Positions 8,693 through 17,713 of a stretch of DNA of 64,000 bases are shown here, in pieces. The notes below the pieces were generated by a model. The model was not told the origin of the DNA. It saw only the letters and a program-made list of their open reading frames with translations, and made no database searches. The DNA lies in NCBI RefSeq assembly GCF_037892605.1, contig NZ_JBBKTU010000001.1:2852001-2916000 (forward strand), in the 5' to 3' direction. A program made the position numbers and the translations under genes. Position 1 is the first letter of the stretch, and each line of letters begins with the position of its first letter. This stretch comes from Lacibacter sp. H407 (GTDB lineage: Bacteria > Bacteroidota > Bacteroidia > Chitinophagales > Chitinophagaceae).

Positions 8693-11600
8693 ATGAAATT
8701 ATATTACGTTCTATATACAATCTTCTGTTTTGTTCTGTTGGGAACAAACAGTTATGCACAAGTGCCGGGTACACCAATCAAAGCAACAGGTGTACTGGTT
8801 GATCAAAATAACAAACCAGTTCCCGGTGTTTCAATTCTTGTTCAGGAAAAAACTTCAGGTGTTGAATCAGCAACAGATGGTTCGTTCAGCATTGAATGTT
8901 CCAGTAACGATATTCTTATTTTTAAAAAGCAAGGCTTTAATACTATTTCAAAACTTGCAATGGACATTACAGGTATCAATATTTCATTGACACCAAGTTT
9001 AATTGAGGCAACTGATAAAGATGATGTGTTTATCCCTTTTGGTATTCGAAAAAAGAGAGCTGTTACAGGTTCTATCAGTACTGTTAAAGGAGATGAATTA
9101 CCGCAGTTGCCGCTTTCTACATTGAACAATGTATTATCAGGTCGTATTCCGGGTTTATATGTAAAACAAACAGGTACAAGACCGGGTAGCGATGATGCTA
9201 CATTTTTAATCAGAGGCCGTTCTTCTTACAACAGCAGTCAAACGCCATTGGTATTGGTTGATGGTGTGGAGCGTGATTTTGTAAATATGGATCTCAAAGA
9301 AATCGAAGGAATCAGTATTTTAAAAGATGCAGCTTCTTTAGCATGGTATGGAATGGCTGGTGCAAATGGAGTGATCTATGTTACAACAAAAAGAGGAAGT
9401 GCTTCTTCAACAAAAGTTTCGTTTGATGTGCAGGGTGGTGTGCAAACACCACAGGATATGACCAGTCCATTAAATTCTTATACCTACGGAACATTGTATA
9501 ACCAGGCTTTAAGTAATGATGGGAATACGCCACGTTATAGTCTGGCTGATCTTGATGGCTACAAAGCCGGTACGGATTTATATCGTTACCCGAGTAATAA
9601 TTTTGTAAAAGATTTTATCAAGCCTGCTGCACCGGTACAACGTTATGTTGCAACCATCAGCGGTGGTAATGCCTTTGCACGATATTTTACCCTGCTTAGT
9701 TATTACAACCAGGATGGTTTGTATAAAGGAGCTGATAACAGTCAGTACAGCGGTAATACAAATTACACTCGTTATAATTTCAGAACCAATCTCGACATCC
9801 ACATCAATAAATCACTGGATGTACAAATGGATATTGGCGGACGTGTGGAGAATCTCCGTTATCCCAACTCAGGTAATGCCACATTCCTGTCAACTATTTT
9901 CGGTACGCCACCTAACGCCTTTCCTGTTTACAATGCGGATGGTACTTATGGCGGCAGTGCATTGTTCCGTAATAATCCAAAAGCAATGTTATCAGAGAAT
10001 GGAAATTATACAGATCTCTATCGTACGTTATTGGCTACACTCAACGTAAAACATAAACTTGATTTTATTACAAAAGGATTATCGGCAAATGCGTTTTATA
10101 CGTATGATATTACCGGATTGTTTCAATCAGGATTTACACAATCGTATGAAGTGTATGAAGTGTCGTCTTCAGGTACTGCAACACGTTTTGGTAATGCAGT
10201 TCCTTTGAATTACAGATCAACGACTTTCAGCGGTAACCTCCGTAACAATGAATTCTGGGGCGGACTTGATTACGATCGTACATTCGGTAATCACAGTTTC
10301 AATATTTCTTCGAGAGTGCAAAGTTTTGTGAGTGCCCAACCGGGAAGGCTCGATAATACACGCACCAATTTTGCCAATCGTATTTCTTATAATTACAGGC
10401 AGCGCTACTTTGCTGATGTTGTTGCTTCCTATTCCGGCTCGCAAAGCTTTGCACCCGGCAAACAATTTGGTTGGTTCCCCGCAGCATCAGCAGGCTGGAT
10501 CATTTCCGATGAAAAATTCTTACGCTCCGTTAAGTTCCTCGACTATTTTAAACTCAGAGGATCGATCGGTTTAACTGGCAATGATGCGGTGAATGAACGT
10601 CGTTATGCTTACAGAGATTATTTTTCAAGAGGTGGTGCACAATACGTATTCGGAACCGGATACAATGCAGTGTCGAATACTACACAGGTTAGTTTGGCAA
10701 ATGCAGATCTTACATGGGAGAGGTTTCAAAAGATGAGTGTTGGTTTCGACAGCAGATTATTCAACCAGTCATTGAATGTGTCGTTCGAATATTTTTATGA
10801 GAAGAGCACTGATCTTCTTACAAATGCATTGTTGCCGAATATTCTCGGTCAGGACCTGGTACGTGTAAACGAAGGGTCGGCACAATACAAAGGATATGAA
10901 GGTTCGCTTGCTTATCACAAATCATTTGGCAAAGTGCACTTATCAGTTAATGCGAATTACACGCATGTAACCAATAAAGTGTTGGCCATTAATGAAGAAG
11001 CGGGTTTGCCTGCTTATCAAAAGCAATTGGGCAGCATCATTGGTGGTGTTATACAGGGCAGTGGACTCGTACGTTCAATGTTGATTGCAGAAGGCATTTT
11101 TCAAACGGAGCAGGAAATTGCAGCAGCACCTGTACAAAAATTGGCAGGTAGTGTGAAGCCGGGTGATATTCGCTATAAAGATGTGAATAATGATGGCGTA
11201 ATTGATAATCTTGATTTCGTGATGACAGATTATTCAGATATTCCTGACACCTATTATGGCTTTGGTGCACAGTTAAGTGCAGGTGGCTTTGATCTGGCGC
11301 TTCAATTCCAGGGTGTGATGGGTCGTACAATACAGATCAACGATTTGGTGAATTCAGGAAGTGTAAACACAGGGTTCATCAACCAGTTTGGAGTGGATGC
11401 ATGGACTGAAGCAAATAAATCAACTGCGCTATATCCACGCTTAACGATTGTTGACAGAGGGAATAATACAGCCAACTCTACTTTCTGGTTACGCTCCGGC
11501 GATTACCTGCGTTTGAAAACAGCAGAGCTTGGTTATACACTGAATCCGCAATTATTGAAACGTTTACGATTAACCAACTGTCGTTTTTATGTAACAGGAT

Positions 11601-11725
11601 TCAACATCTTCACCTTTAGCAAAGTGAATGATCTGCCGATCGATCCGGAAATCCCTACATCAGGTTACGGTTCAAACTATCCTTACATCAAAACATTTGC
11701 AGCGGGTGTAACTGTTAATTTCTAA
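8693..11725 (+). CDS. Second SusC/RagA TonB-linked transporter, no STN domain
   Basis: About 1010 residues. A signal peptide ending in NSYAQ is followed directly by a carboxypeptidase-regulatory-like domain (about 27-100), the plug (LPLSTLNNVLSGRIPGLYV, FLIRGRSSYNSS, PLVLVDGVERDF, MAGANGVIYVTTKRG) and the barrel with the loop DVNNDGVIDNLDF. Unlike the first SusC it has no STN domain and no upstream hairpin, so it probably relies on the first receptor for signalling. I chose the ATG at 8693 because it starts a clean signal peptide; an in-frame ATG at 8654 overlaps the end of the preceding susD. Confidence 0.95.
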   Translation: MKLYYVLYTIFCFVLLGTNSYAQVPGTPIKATGVLVDQNNKPVPGVSILVQEKTSGVESATDGSFSIECSSNDILIFKKQGFNTISKLAMDITGINISLTPSLIEATDKDDVFIPFGIRKKRAVTGSISTVKGDELPQLPLSTLNNVLSGRIPGLYVKQTGTRPGSDDATFLIRGRSSYNSSQTPLVLVDGVERDFVNMDLKEIEGISILKDAASLAWYGMAGANGVIYVTTKRGSASSTKVSFDVQGGVQTPQDMTSPLNSYTYGTLYNQALSNDGNTPRYSLADLDGYKAGTDLYRYPSNNFVKDFIKPAAPVQRYVATISGGNAFARYFTLLSYYNQDGLYKGADNSQYSGNTNYTRYNFRTNLDIHINKSLDVQMDIGGRVENLRYPNSGNATFLSTIFGTPPNAFPVYNADGTYGGSALFRNNPKAMLSENGNYTDLYRTLLATLNVKHKLDFITKGLSANAFYTYDITGLFQSGFTQSYEVYEVSSSGTATRFGNAVPLNYRSTTFSGNLRNNEFWGGLDYDRTFGNHSFNISSRVQSFVSAQPGRLDNTRTNFANRISYNYRQRYFADVVASYSGSQSFAPGKQFGWFPAASAGWIISDEKFLRSVKFLDYFKLRGSIGLTGNDAVNERRYAYRDYFSRGGAQYVFGTGYNAVSNTTQVSLANADLTWERFQKMSVGFDSRLFNQSLNVSFEYFYEKSTDLLTNALLPNILGQDLVRVNEGSAQYKGYEGSLAYHKSFGKVHLSVNANYTHVTNKVLAINEEAGLPAYQKQLGSIIGGVIQGSGLVRSMLIAEGIFQTEQEIAAAPVQKLAGSVKPGDIRYKDVNNDGVIDNLDFVMTDYSDIPDTYYGFGAQLSAGGFDLALQFQGVMGRTIQINDLVNSGSVNTGFINQFGVDAWTEANKSTALYPRLTIVDRGNNTANSTFWLRSGDYLRLKTAELGYTLNPQLLKRLRLTNCRFYVTGFNIFTFSKVNDLPIDPEIPTSGYGSNYPYIKTFAAGVTVNF

Positions 11726-11748
11726 ACAAGACTAATACGTTGTCAATT

Positions 11749-13428
11749 ATGAATAAATATATTTTCCAATTCAGTCTCATCATCCTGCTTGCTTTATCAG
11801 CAGGTTGTAAGAAGAATTTTTTACAGGACGGCAGTACAACAGAAGGAGAAATTACTGAAGAACAGGTGTGGGGTAATGATAGCTATGCCAGAGGATTCTT
11901 GAACAATGCCTATTTCAATGTGCCTTCAGGTTTTGATCTGGATGGTGACGGTGCTATGTTAGCTTCAGCAAGTGATGAGGCAGTAAACTCTAATGCAAAT
12001 TCATCGATCAATATTATCAATAACGGTACATGGAGTTCGCTGCGTACGTTCGATAACGTGTACAGTAGCATGTATGATGGTTTACGAAAAGTAAATTTGT
12101 TTCTGATAAAGATTCCCACAGCAGTAATTATTCCTACAGCTGAGTTAACCACCATGACAAATGCTGATACAGGATTTGTTGCGCAGATAAAAAGATTACA
12201 GGGCGAAGCTTATTTCCTGCGTGCAATGTTTCATTTTGAATTGGTAAAACGTTACGGTGCTGTAACATTGGCCACAAGAGTTTTTGAACGTACAGAAGAC
12301 CTCAATTTGCCAAAGAATACATTTGAAGAATGTGTGGCACAGGTGGTAAGGGATTGCGATTCTGCAATTGTATTACTTCCAACCTGGACTCAATCGTGGA
12401 ATGCTGCCAATCGTGGAAGAGCAACAAAAACGGCGGCATTGGCATTGCGTGCAAGAATGTTATTGTATGCTGCAAGTCCGTTGTATAATACAACGAATGA
12501 TGCAAGCAAATGGCAACTGGCGGCTAATGCTGCCAAAGCATTGATCGATTCAAATAAACACCAAATCATTTCTCCTTATACCAACATCTTCAATTTCGGA
12601 GCAGCGGCATATAACAACGAAGTGATCTTTGCCACACAGGCATCTAACAGAAATGATATTGAGATCAATAACGCACCCATCAGCTACGATGGTGCAAGAG
12701 GCCGTACAAATCCTATCCAGGAATTTATCGATGCTTTTGAAATGACGAATGGCAGAGCGATCACCGATCCAACTTCAGGATATAATGCCAATAATCCTTA
12801 CAATGCACGTGATCCACGTCTTGCATTAACAGTTAATTATAATACACGTGTTTTTAAAGGTCGTGCAGTGGAAACATTTGTTGGAGGTAATGATGGATTG
12901 AACAGGAATACCAATGCTACACGCACAGGTTATTACATGCGTAAGTTTTTAAGTGAAGCGGTAACATGGAACCAGGCATCGAATACCAGTGCAAGACGTC
13001 CGTGGGTTGTGTTTCGCTATGCAGAAGTGTTACTCAACTATGCAGAAGCACTCAATGAAGCGCAGGGGCCGGTAGCAGATGTTTATACAAATGTAAATCG
13101 TGTTCGTGCACGTACAGGTGTGGCCATGCCTGCATTGCCCGCCGGTTTAACGAAAGATCAGATGCGTATACGTATTCAAAACGAACGCCGAATTGAATTG
13201 TGTTTTGAAGGGCATCGTTTTTTTGATGTTCGTCGCTGGAAATTGGGTGAAGCGTTATTGAATACTCCTGTAACCGGTATGCGTATTACAAAAGATGCAA
13301 ACAATGTATTGCAATACGAACGTTTACAGGTAGAGAACAGAGTGTTCCTTCCAAGGAATTATCTCTATCCGTTTTCGCAAAATGATATTAACCGTCAACC
13401 TGCACTTATTCAGAACACGGGTTACTAA
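11749..13428 (+). CDS. Second SusD/RagB family lipoprotein
   Basis: About 559 residues with a lipoprotein signal (LLALSAGCKKNF, Cys20). Family signatures are present: GEAYFLRAMFHFELVKRYGA, GRATKTAALALRARMLLYAA, FRYAEVLLNYAEALNEAQG and NERRIELCFEGHRFFDVRRW. It follows the second susC by 23 bases. The ATG at 11749 is preferred over an in-frame TTG at 11740. It differs clearly from the first SusD in the middle of the protein, so the two pairs may bind different parts or sizes of the same glycan; this is inference. Confidence 0.95.
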   Translation: MNKYIFQFSLIILLALSAGCKKNFLQDGSTTEGEITEEQVWGNDSYARGFLNNAYFNVPSGFDLDGDGAMLASASDEAVNSNANSSINIINNGTWSSLRTFDNVYSSMYDGLRKVNLFLIKIPTAVIIPTAELTTMTNADTGFVAQIKRLQGEAYFLRAMFHFELVKRYGAVTLATRVFERTEDLNLPKNTFEECVAQVVRDCDSAIVLLPTWTQSWNAANRGRATKTAALALRARMLLYAASPLYNTTNDASKWQLAANAAKALIDSNKHQIISPYTNIFNFGAAAYNNEVIFATQASNRNDIEINNAPISYDGARGRTNPIQEFIDAFEMTNGRAITDPTSGYNANNPYNARDPRLALTVNYNTRVFKGRAVETFVGGNDGLNRNTNATRTGYYMRKFLSEAVTWNQASNTSARRPWVVFRYAEVLLNYAEALNEAQGPVADVYTNVNRVRARTGVAMPALPAGLTKDQMRIRIQNERRIELCFEGHRFFDVRRWKLGEALLNTPVTGMRITKDANNVLQYERLQVENRVFLPRNYLYPFSQNDINRQPALIQNTGY

Positions 13429-13448
13429 AATTTAATTCAATCAATCGA

Positions 13449-13550
13449 GTTATTTATGCAATCGTTGTGTTGCTGATGTTATCGTCATGCAAAAAAGCAA
13501 GCACACTTGTGCAAATAATTAACAGCGATAATATTATTTATTATGAATAG
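13449..13550 (+). pseudogene. Orphan lipoprotein-signal remnant
   Basis: Between the second susD and the GH2 gene one frame reads VIYAIVVLLMLSSCKKAS and stops after about 33 codons, overlapping the GH2 start. This is a perfect lipobox context (LSSCKK) but there is no ATG in frame and no mature protein. It looks like the leftover N-terminus of a deleted surface lipoprotein, such as the glycan-binding protein often found after susD. Chance hydrophobic coding cannot be excluded. Confidence 0.4.
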
Positions 13551-15381
13551 AAAGAACAGCATTTCGAATTTATTTCTGACAGCTATTGTTTTGTGCTCTT
13601 TTTTGTTTGAGGGTATGAGCCAAAACAATATGCTGCAGAATATTTATGGCCGTACACATCTCAGTTTGAATGGGCGATGGAATTACATCATTGATCCTTA
13701 TGAAATGGGTTATTACGATTACCGCCATACACCTTTTGATCAATCAGCAACAGGCAAAGGCGGTTTTTATGATGATCGTCAGCAAAAAGATAAAGGTGAA
13801 TTGATCGAATACGATTTCACCTTATCGCCTAACATGAAAATTCCCGGCGATTGGAATTCACAAGCTGATAAACTGGAATTTTATGAAGGCACCATCTGGC
13901 TTCGTCAAAAATTCAAAGCAGATCCAAAAGCAGATAAGAAATATTTTCTCTACTTCGGTGCAGTGAATTATGAAGCACATGTGTATCTCAACGGAAAAAA
14001 ATTAGGCATTCACAAAGGAGGATTTACTCCGTTTCAGTTTGATGTAACAGGGAAACTTACAAAGGGAGAAAACTTTGTGGTGGTGAAAGCAGATAATACC
14101 CGACACCAGGATGAAATACCAACTGTTAATACAGATTGGTGGAATTATGGTGGCATTACCCGTGATGTATTGCTGGCTGAAGTACCCACTTCCTACATCG
14201 CTGATTATAAAATTCAGCTGGCAAAAGGAAACTTAAATCGTATTGAAGGATTTGTACAACTCGCCGGCGTTGAAACTGCACAAACTGTGACCATCAGTAT
14301 TCCTGAAGCAGGTATTAAGCAATCGGTTACTACTGATGCAAAGGGAAGAGCAGTAGTAACGATTCCTGTAAAGAAATTAAATTACTGGACACCTGAAAAT
14401 CCAAAACTGTATAACGTTGAAATTTCAAGTGCAGCTGATAAGATAACAGACCGTATTGGTTTTCGCACAATTGAAACAAAAGGGCAAGACATTTTATTAA
14501 ATGGTAAATCTGTTTTCCTGCGTGGTATTTCATTGCATGATGAAAATCCATTGATCCCCGGTCGCTTAAGAGGGCAAGGTGATATGCGTATGATGTTGCA
14601 GTGGGCAAAAGAACTCAATTGTAACTATGTGCGTCTTGCACATTATCCGCATAGTGAAGAAATGGTTCGTCTTGCAGATGAAATGGGTTTGATGGTGTGG
14701 GCCGAAGTGCCTGTGTATTGGACCATCTCTTGGGAAAACCCTGCAACGTTTGCGAATGCACAGCAACAATTGAGTGATCTCGTCATTCGGGATAAGAACC
14801 GTTCAAGCGTTATTATCTGGTCTGTAGGAAATGAAACGCCTTTAAGCGATCCACGTAATTTATTTATGGGTAAGCTGGTAACAACTGCACGTTCATTGGA
14901 TGATACAAGATTGGTTGCAGCTGCATTAGAAATTCATCGAAATGGAAGTAATGTAGTAGTGGAAGATCCGTTGGGCGATAAACTTGATCTTGTAAGTTTT
15001 AATGAATATGCAGGTTGGTATTGGAGCAATACAAAAGATATGTTGAATTATAAATTCGACATTAAGTATAACAAACCTGTTGTGATCACTGAGTTTGGTG
15101 CAGATGCGTTGGGGGGTTATCATGCAGATGATGAAACAAGATGGAGTGAAGAGTACCAGGAACTGTTGTACAAAAATCAATTTGCCATGCTGACTGCTAT
15201 CAGCGGACTTCGTGGAATGACGCCTTGGATCTTAACCGACTTCCGTTCGCCCCGTCGTCAACATCCGTACTTCCAGGACTATTGGAATCGCAAAGGATTA
15301 ATTTCTGAAACCGGTAAAAAGAAAAAAGCATTCCATGTGTTAAAAGCGTTCTATGATGAGATGCAGAATAAGTACAAGTAG
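13543..15381 (+). CDS. Glycoside hydrolase family 2, beta-glucuronidase-like
   Basis: A 612-residue secreted enzyme (signal ending near FEGMSQ). An N-terminal jelly-roll sugar-binding domain (about 30-215), an immunoglobulin-like domain (about 215-310) and a TIM barrel follow. Glu431 in the motif SVGNE is the expected acid/base and Glu517 in VITEFGA the nucleophile. Near the C-terminus Asn582-Arg583-Lys584 in YWNRKGLI matches the N-x-K motif that holds the carboxylate of glucuronic acid in beta-glucuronidases. The size is also right for that subgroup and too small for LacZ. It sits at the end of the SusCD run, so it probably acts in the periplasm on imported oligosaccharide. GH2 is certain; the glucuronide specificity is likely but untested. 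Confidence 0.92.
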   Translation: MNRKNSISNLFLTAIVLCSFLFEGMSQNNMLQNIYGRTHLSLNGRWNYIIDPYEMGYYDYRHTPFDQSATGKGGFYDDRQQKDKGELIEYDFTLSPNMKIPGDWNSQADKLEFYEGTIWLRQKFKADPKADKKYFLYFGAVNYEAHVYLNGKKLGIHKGGFTPFQFDVTGKLTKGENFVVVKADNTRHQDEIPTVNTDWWNYGGITRDVLLAEVPTSYIADYKIQLAKGNLNRIEGFVQLAGVETAQTVTISIPEAGIKQSVTTDAKGRAVVTIPVKKLNYWTPENPKLYNVEISSAADKITDRIGFRTIETKGQDILLNGKSVFLRGISLHDENPLIPGRLRGQGDMRMMLQWAKELNCNYVRLAHYPHSEEMVRLADEMGLMVWAEVPVYWTISWENPATFANAQQQLSDLVIRDKNRSSVIIWSVGNETPLSDPRNLFMGKLVTTARSLDDTRLVAAALEIHRNGSNVVVEDPLGDKLDLVSFNEYAGWYWSNTKDMLNYKFDIKYNKPVVITEFGADALGGYHADDETRWSEEYQELLYKNQFAMLTAISGLRGMTPWILTDFRSPRRQHPYFQDYWNRKGLISETGKKKKAFHVLKAFYDEMQNKYK

Positions 15382-15640
15382 TTTAACATACAAAACCTTT
15401 AGAAACAGCTTCGATAACTTTTTCCTGAATTTTTAGTATCAAAAACCACTCAGCAATGGGTGGTTTTTTGCGTCAAGTCGAAGTAAATGAATTTTTCGGT
15501 TTCCCAGTGTAATGTGTTCAAAAGTTGGTAATTTAAAAATCAAGTTATTGAAACTCATCTTTACTTTACTTTGTCAAATCATTGCAGGTGAATGGGTGGA
15601 TTCGGCAATAGCTGTTAAATTACAGATAACGAAATGACGA
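15382..15640. other. Gap between the GH2 gene and the pseudogene
   Basis: Apart from the terminator at 15441-15470 I see no gene or RNA here. The last hundred bases may hold unrecognisable N-terminal remnants of the neighbouring dehydrogenase pseudogene. Confidence 0.5.
15441..15470 (+). terminator. Intrinsic terminator after the GH2 gene
   Basis: AAAAACCAC and GGTGGTTTTTT pair around a short loop, ending in a T run, about 60 bases after the GH2 stop. It would close the SusCD-GH2 transcript. Confidence 0.8.
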
Positions 15641-16129
15641 TTTGCTATTCATAAGCGCTTTGCAAATCCTCTGGATTCGCTGTGGTAAATATTTTAGCAG
15701 GAAAAACAAGAGATTTCATTGTTCAGGAATCGTAACAATATTTGAAAATTGGTTTTATGAATGCACTGCCTGTCGCAATGGGTTACCTAAAGGTTGTACA
15801 GCCATCAATGTATTTAGTTTGCATGTAGATGGGGGCATTATGGAATTTGGTCGTATTGCAGGCGGACAGATAATTGCCATGGATGTAAATGATACACGTT
15901 TAAATTTTTGTAAGGACAAGTCGAAAGTGCAGCATACCATCAACCCATTGAATGAAGATGTACTGGAACGCAGGAAGATTTTGATCATGTGATGATGTGT
16001 ATGCGCAACAAATTGGCTGATCCTGCCACCTACATACCGCATCAAGTGCAATTTGATGAAGTGAAAGATAATTTCAAAAATTGGCTCGATCCAAAGAATG
16101 GAGTGATCAAAGCAATGGCGGAGCTGTAA
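15640..16129 (+). pseudogene. Decayed zinc-dependent alcohol dehydrogenase
   Basis: Fragments of a medium-chain, zinc-binding alcohol/polyol dehydrogenase are readable but broken. ECTACRNGLPKGCTAINVF and LHVDGG (structural-zinc region) run straight into MEFGRIAGGQIIAMDVND, which normally lies some 60 residues further on, so an in-frame deletion is evident. After NPLNEDVLER the frame ends; a different frame resumes with EDFDHVMMCMRNKLADP and finishes with FKNWLDPKNGVIKAMAEL before TAA at 16127-16129, so the middle of the C-terminal half is lost too. The N-terminal part upstream of about 15740 is barely recognisable. The family usually oxidises sugar acids or polyols, fitting the adjacent sugar genes. 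Confidence 0.75.
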
Positions 16130-16166
16130 CTTCGCATAAATTTTAAACAATCACAAGAAAGGATAT

Positions 16167-17153
16167 ATGCAATACAGAACACTCGGCAAAACAGGAATGA
16201 ATATATCAGCCATCAGCCTTGGTACCTGGCAGGTAGGTGGTAAATGGGGTAGTACATTTGATGAAAAGAATGCGGATGCTATTTTAAATACTGCTGTTGA
16301 TAACGGTGTCAACTTTATTGATACAGCCGATGTATACAGCGATGGCGAAAGCGAAAAAGCCATTGGCCGTTTCCTGAAAACAAGAAAGGAAAAATTATTT
16401 GTAGCTACGAAGTGCGGACGACAAATTCAACCACACGTAAACGAAGGTTATACGCCTTCCGTGTTACGCAAGTATGTAGAAGACAGTTTGCAACGTTTGC
16501 AAATCGAAACAATTGATCTGATCCAGTTACATTGCCCGCCGACAGCTGTGTATTATCGTCCGGAAATTTTCGGTTTGTTTGACGACTTGAAAAAAGAAGG
16601 TAAGATCCGGCACTTAGGTGTAAGTGTAGAGAAAGTTGAAGAAGCATTAAAGGCGATTGAGTTTGATAATGTAACAACGGTGCAGATTATCTTCAATATG
16701 TTTCGTCAGCGACCTGCTGAATTATTTTTTGAACAGGCGAAGAAGAAAAATATTGGTGTGATTGTACGTGTGCCGTTAGCAAGTGGCTTATTAACCGGAA
16801 ACTATACTTCGCAAACAGTTTTTGAAAGCGGCGATCATCGACAGTTTAACCGAAATGGTGAGGCGTTTGACAAAGGCGAAACCTTTTCAGGTATTGATTA
16901 TGCAACAGGTTTGCAGGCAGTTGAGGAATTAAAACAAATTGTGCCCGCCGGCAAAACCTTAGCTGCGTTGGCATTAAAGTGGATATTGGATTTTGATGCG
17001 GTGAGCACAGTTATCCCTGGTGCTTCAAAACCGGAACAGGTTTCACGAAATCTTGAGGCATTGAATGAACCATCACTCAGCAGCGAGCAGTTGCAACAGG
17101 TGCAGGCTGTTTATGAAAAGTATATCAAACAATCGGTGCATCATCTTTGGTAA
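16167..17153 (+). CDS. Aldo/keto reductase
   Basis: A 328-residue NADPH-dependent reductase of the (beta/alpha)8-barrel family. The catalytic tetrad is visible as Asp52 and Tyr57 (DTADVYSDGESE), Lys82 (VATKCGR) and His122 (LIQLHCPP). The C-terminal cofactor signature is also present (STVIPGASKPEQVSRNLEA). It is cytoplasmic with no signal. It follows the decayed alcohol dehydrogenase by 37 bases and precedes an Ldh-family enzyme, suggesting a set of oxidoreductases for a sugar or sugar acid released by the SusCD/GH2 locus. The substrate is not deducible; members act on sugars, aldehydes and L-fucose intermediates. Confidence 0.93.
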   Translation: MQYRTLGKTGMNISAISLGTWQVGGKWGSTFDEKNADAILNTAVDNGVNFIDTADVYSDGESEKAIGRFLKTRKEKLFVATKCGRQIQPHVNEGYTPSVLRKYVEDSLQRLQIETIDLIQLHCPPTAVYYRPEIFGLFDDLKKEGKIRHLGVSVEKVEEALKAIEFDNVTTVQIIFNMFRQRPAELFFEQAKKKNIGVIVRVPLASGLLTGNYTSQTVFESGDHRQFNRNGEAFDKGETFSGIDYATGLQAVEELKQIVPAGKTLAALALKWILDFDAVSTVIPGASKPEQVSRNLEALNEPSLSSEQLQQVQAVYEKYIKQSVHHLW

Positions 17154-17228
17154 AACGCCGTTTCAATTTGCAGGAATTGTACTGATAAGCTCTGATTTTC
17201 TTTCCTTCGTTACAGGGCTTATCTGTTG

Positions 17229-17236
17229 TATATTTG
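17229..17236 (+). promoter_or_regulatory. Bacteroidota -7 element TATATTTG
   Basis: A full match to TAnnTTTG, 16 bases before the ATG of the DUF3467 gene, giving a very short leader. No convincing -33 TTTG is seen at the expected distance. Confidence 0.5.
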
Positions 17237-17252
17237 CTGCTCAATTATTTTT

Positions 17253-17567
17253 ATGGACGAACAACAAGCAAATCCTAATCAGCTCAACATCGAGATCACA
17301 GAAGAAGTAGCGGAAGGTTCTTATGCCAACCTCGCCATCATTACACACAGTCATGCAGAATTTGTGATCGACTTTGTAAACGTTATGCCCGGCACACCCA
17401 AAAGCAAAGTAAAATCAAGGATTATTTTTACACCGCAACATGCCAAGCGTTTTATGAAAGCGCTCACGGAAAATATACATCGCTTTGAAGCTGCGAATGG
17501 TGCTATCCGTGACCTGGAAGAAATGCAGATACCGTTGAATTTTGGTGGGCCAACTGCGCAAGCGTAG
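17253..17567 (+). CDS. DUF3467 domain protein
   Basis: A 104-residue cytoplasmic protein. The family pattern is clear: ANLAIITHSHAEFVIDFVNV, MPGTPKSKVKSRIIFTPQHA and KRFMKALTENIHRFE. The function of DUF3467 is unknown; it is small, widespread in Bacteroidota and usually a lone gene. I chose the ATG at 17253 because it lies 16 bases after a TATATTTG promoter element and gives the usual family N-terminus (MDEQQ...). An upstream in-frame start at 17226 would include the promoter element in the coding region. Confidence 0.9.
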   Translation: MDEQQANPNQLNIEITEEVAEGSYANLAIITHSHAEFVIDFVNVMPGTPKSKVKSRIIFTPQHAKRFMKALTENIHRFEAANGAIRDLEEMQIPLNFGGPTAQA

Positions 17568-17713
17568 AATAAGTGATGAGTGGATGAATACCGGCATTGG
17601 TTTTCATGGCATCATTTGTTGCGTCGCAATCACTTCGTCTGTAATGCAATTATCATCATTCGTTCGCATGTTGAATTGTATCATTAATTGTTGATTTCTT
17701 TTCGTGTAGCAAT

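Noticed and set aside
15642-15992. Open frame of 116 codons as an intact gene
   Set aside because: It is a fused fragment of an alcohol dehydrogenase with an internal deletion and a different frame for the C-terminus.
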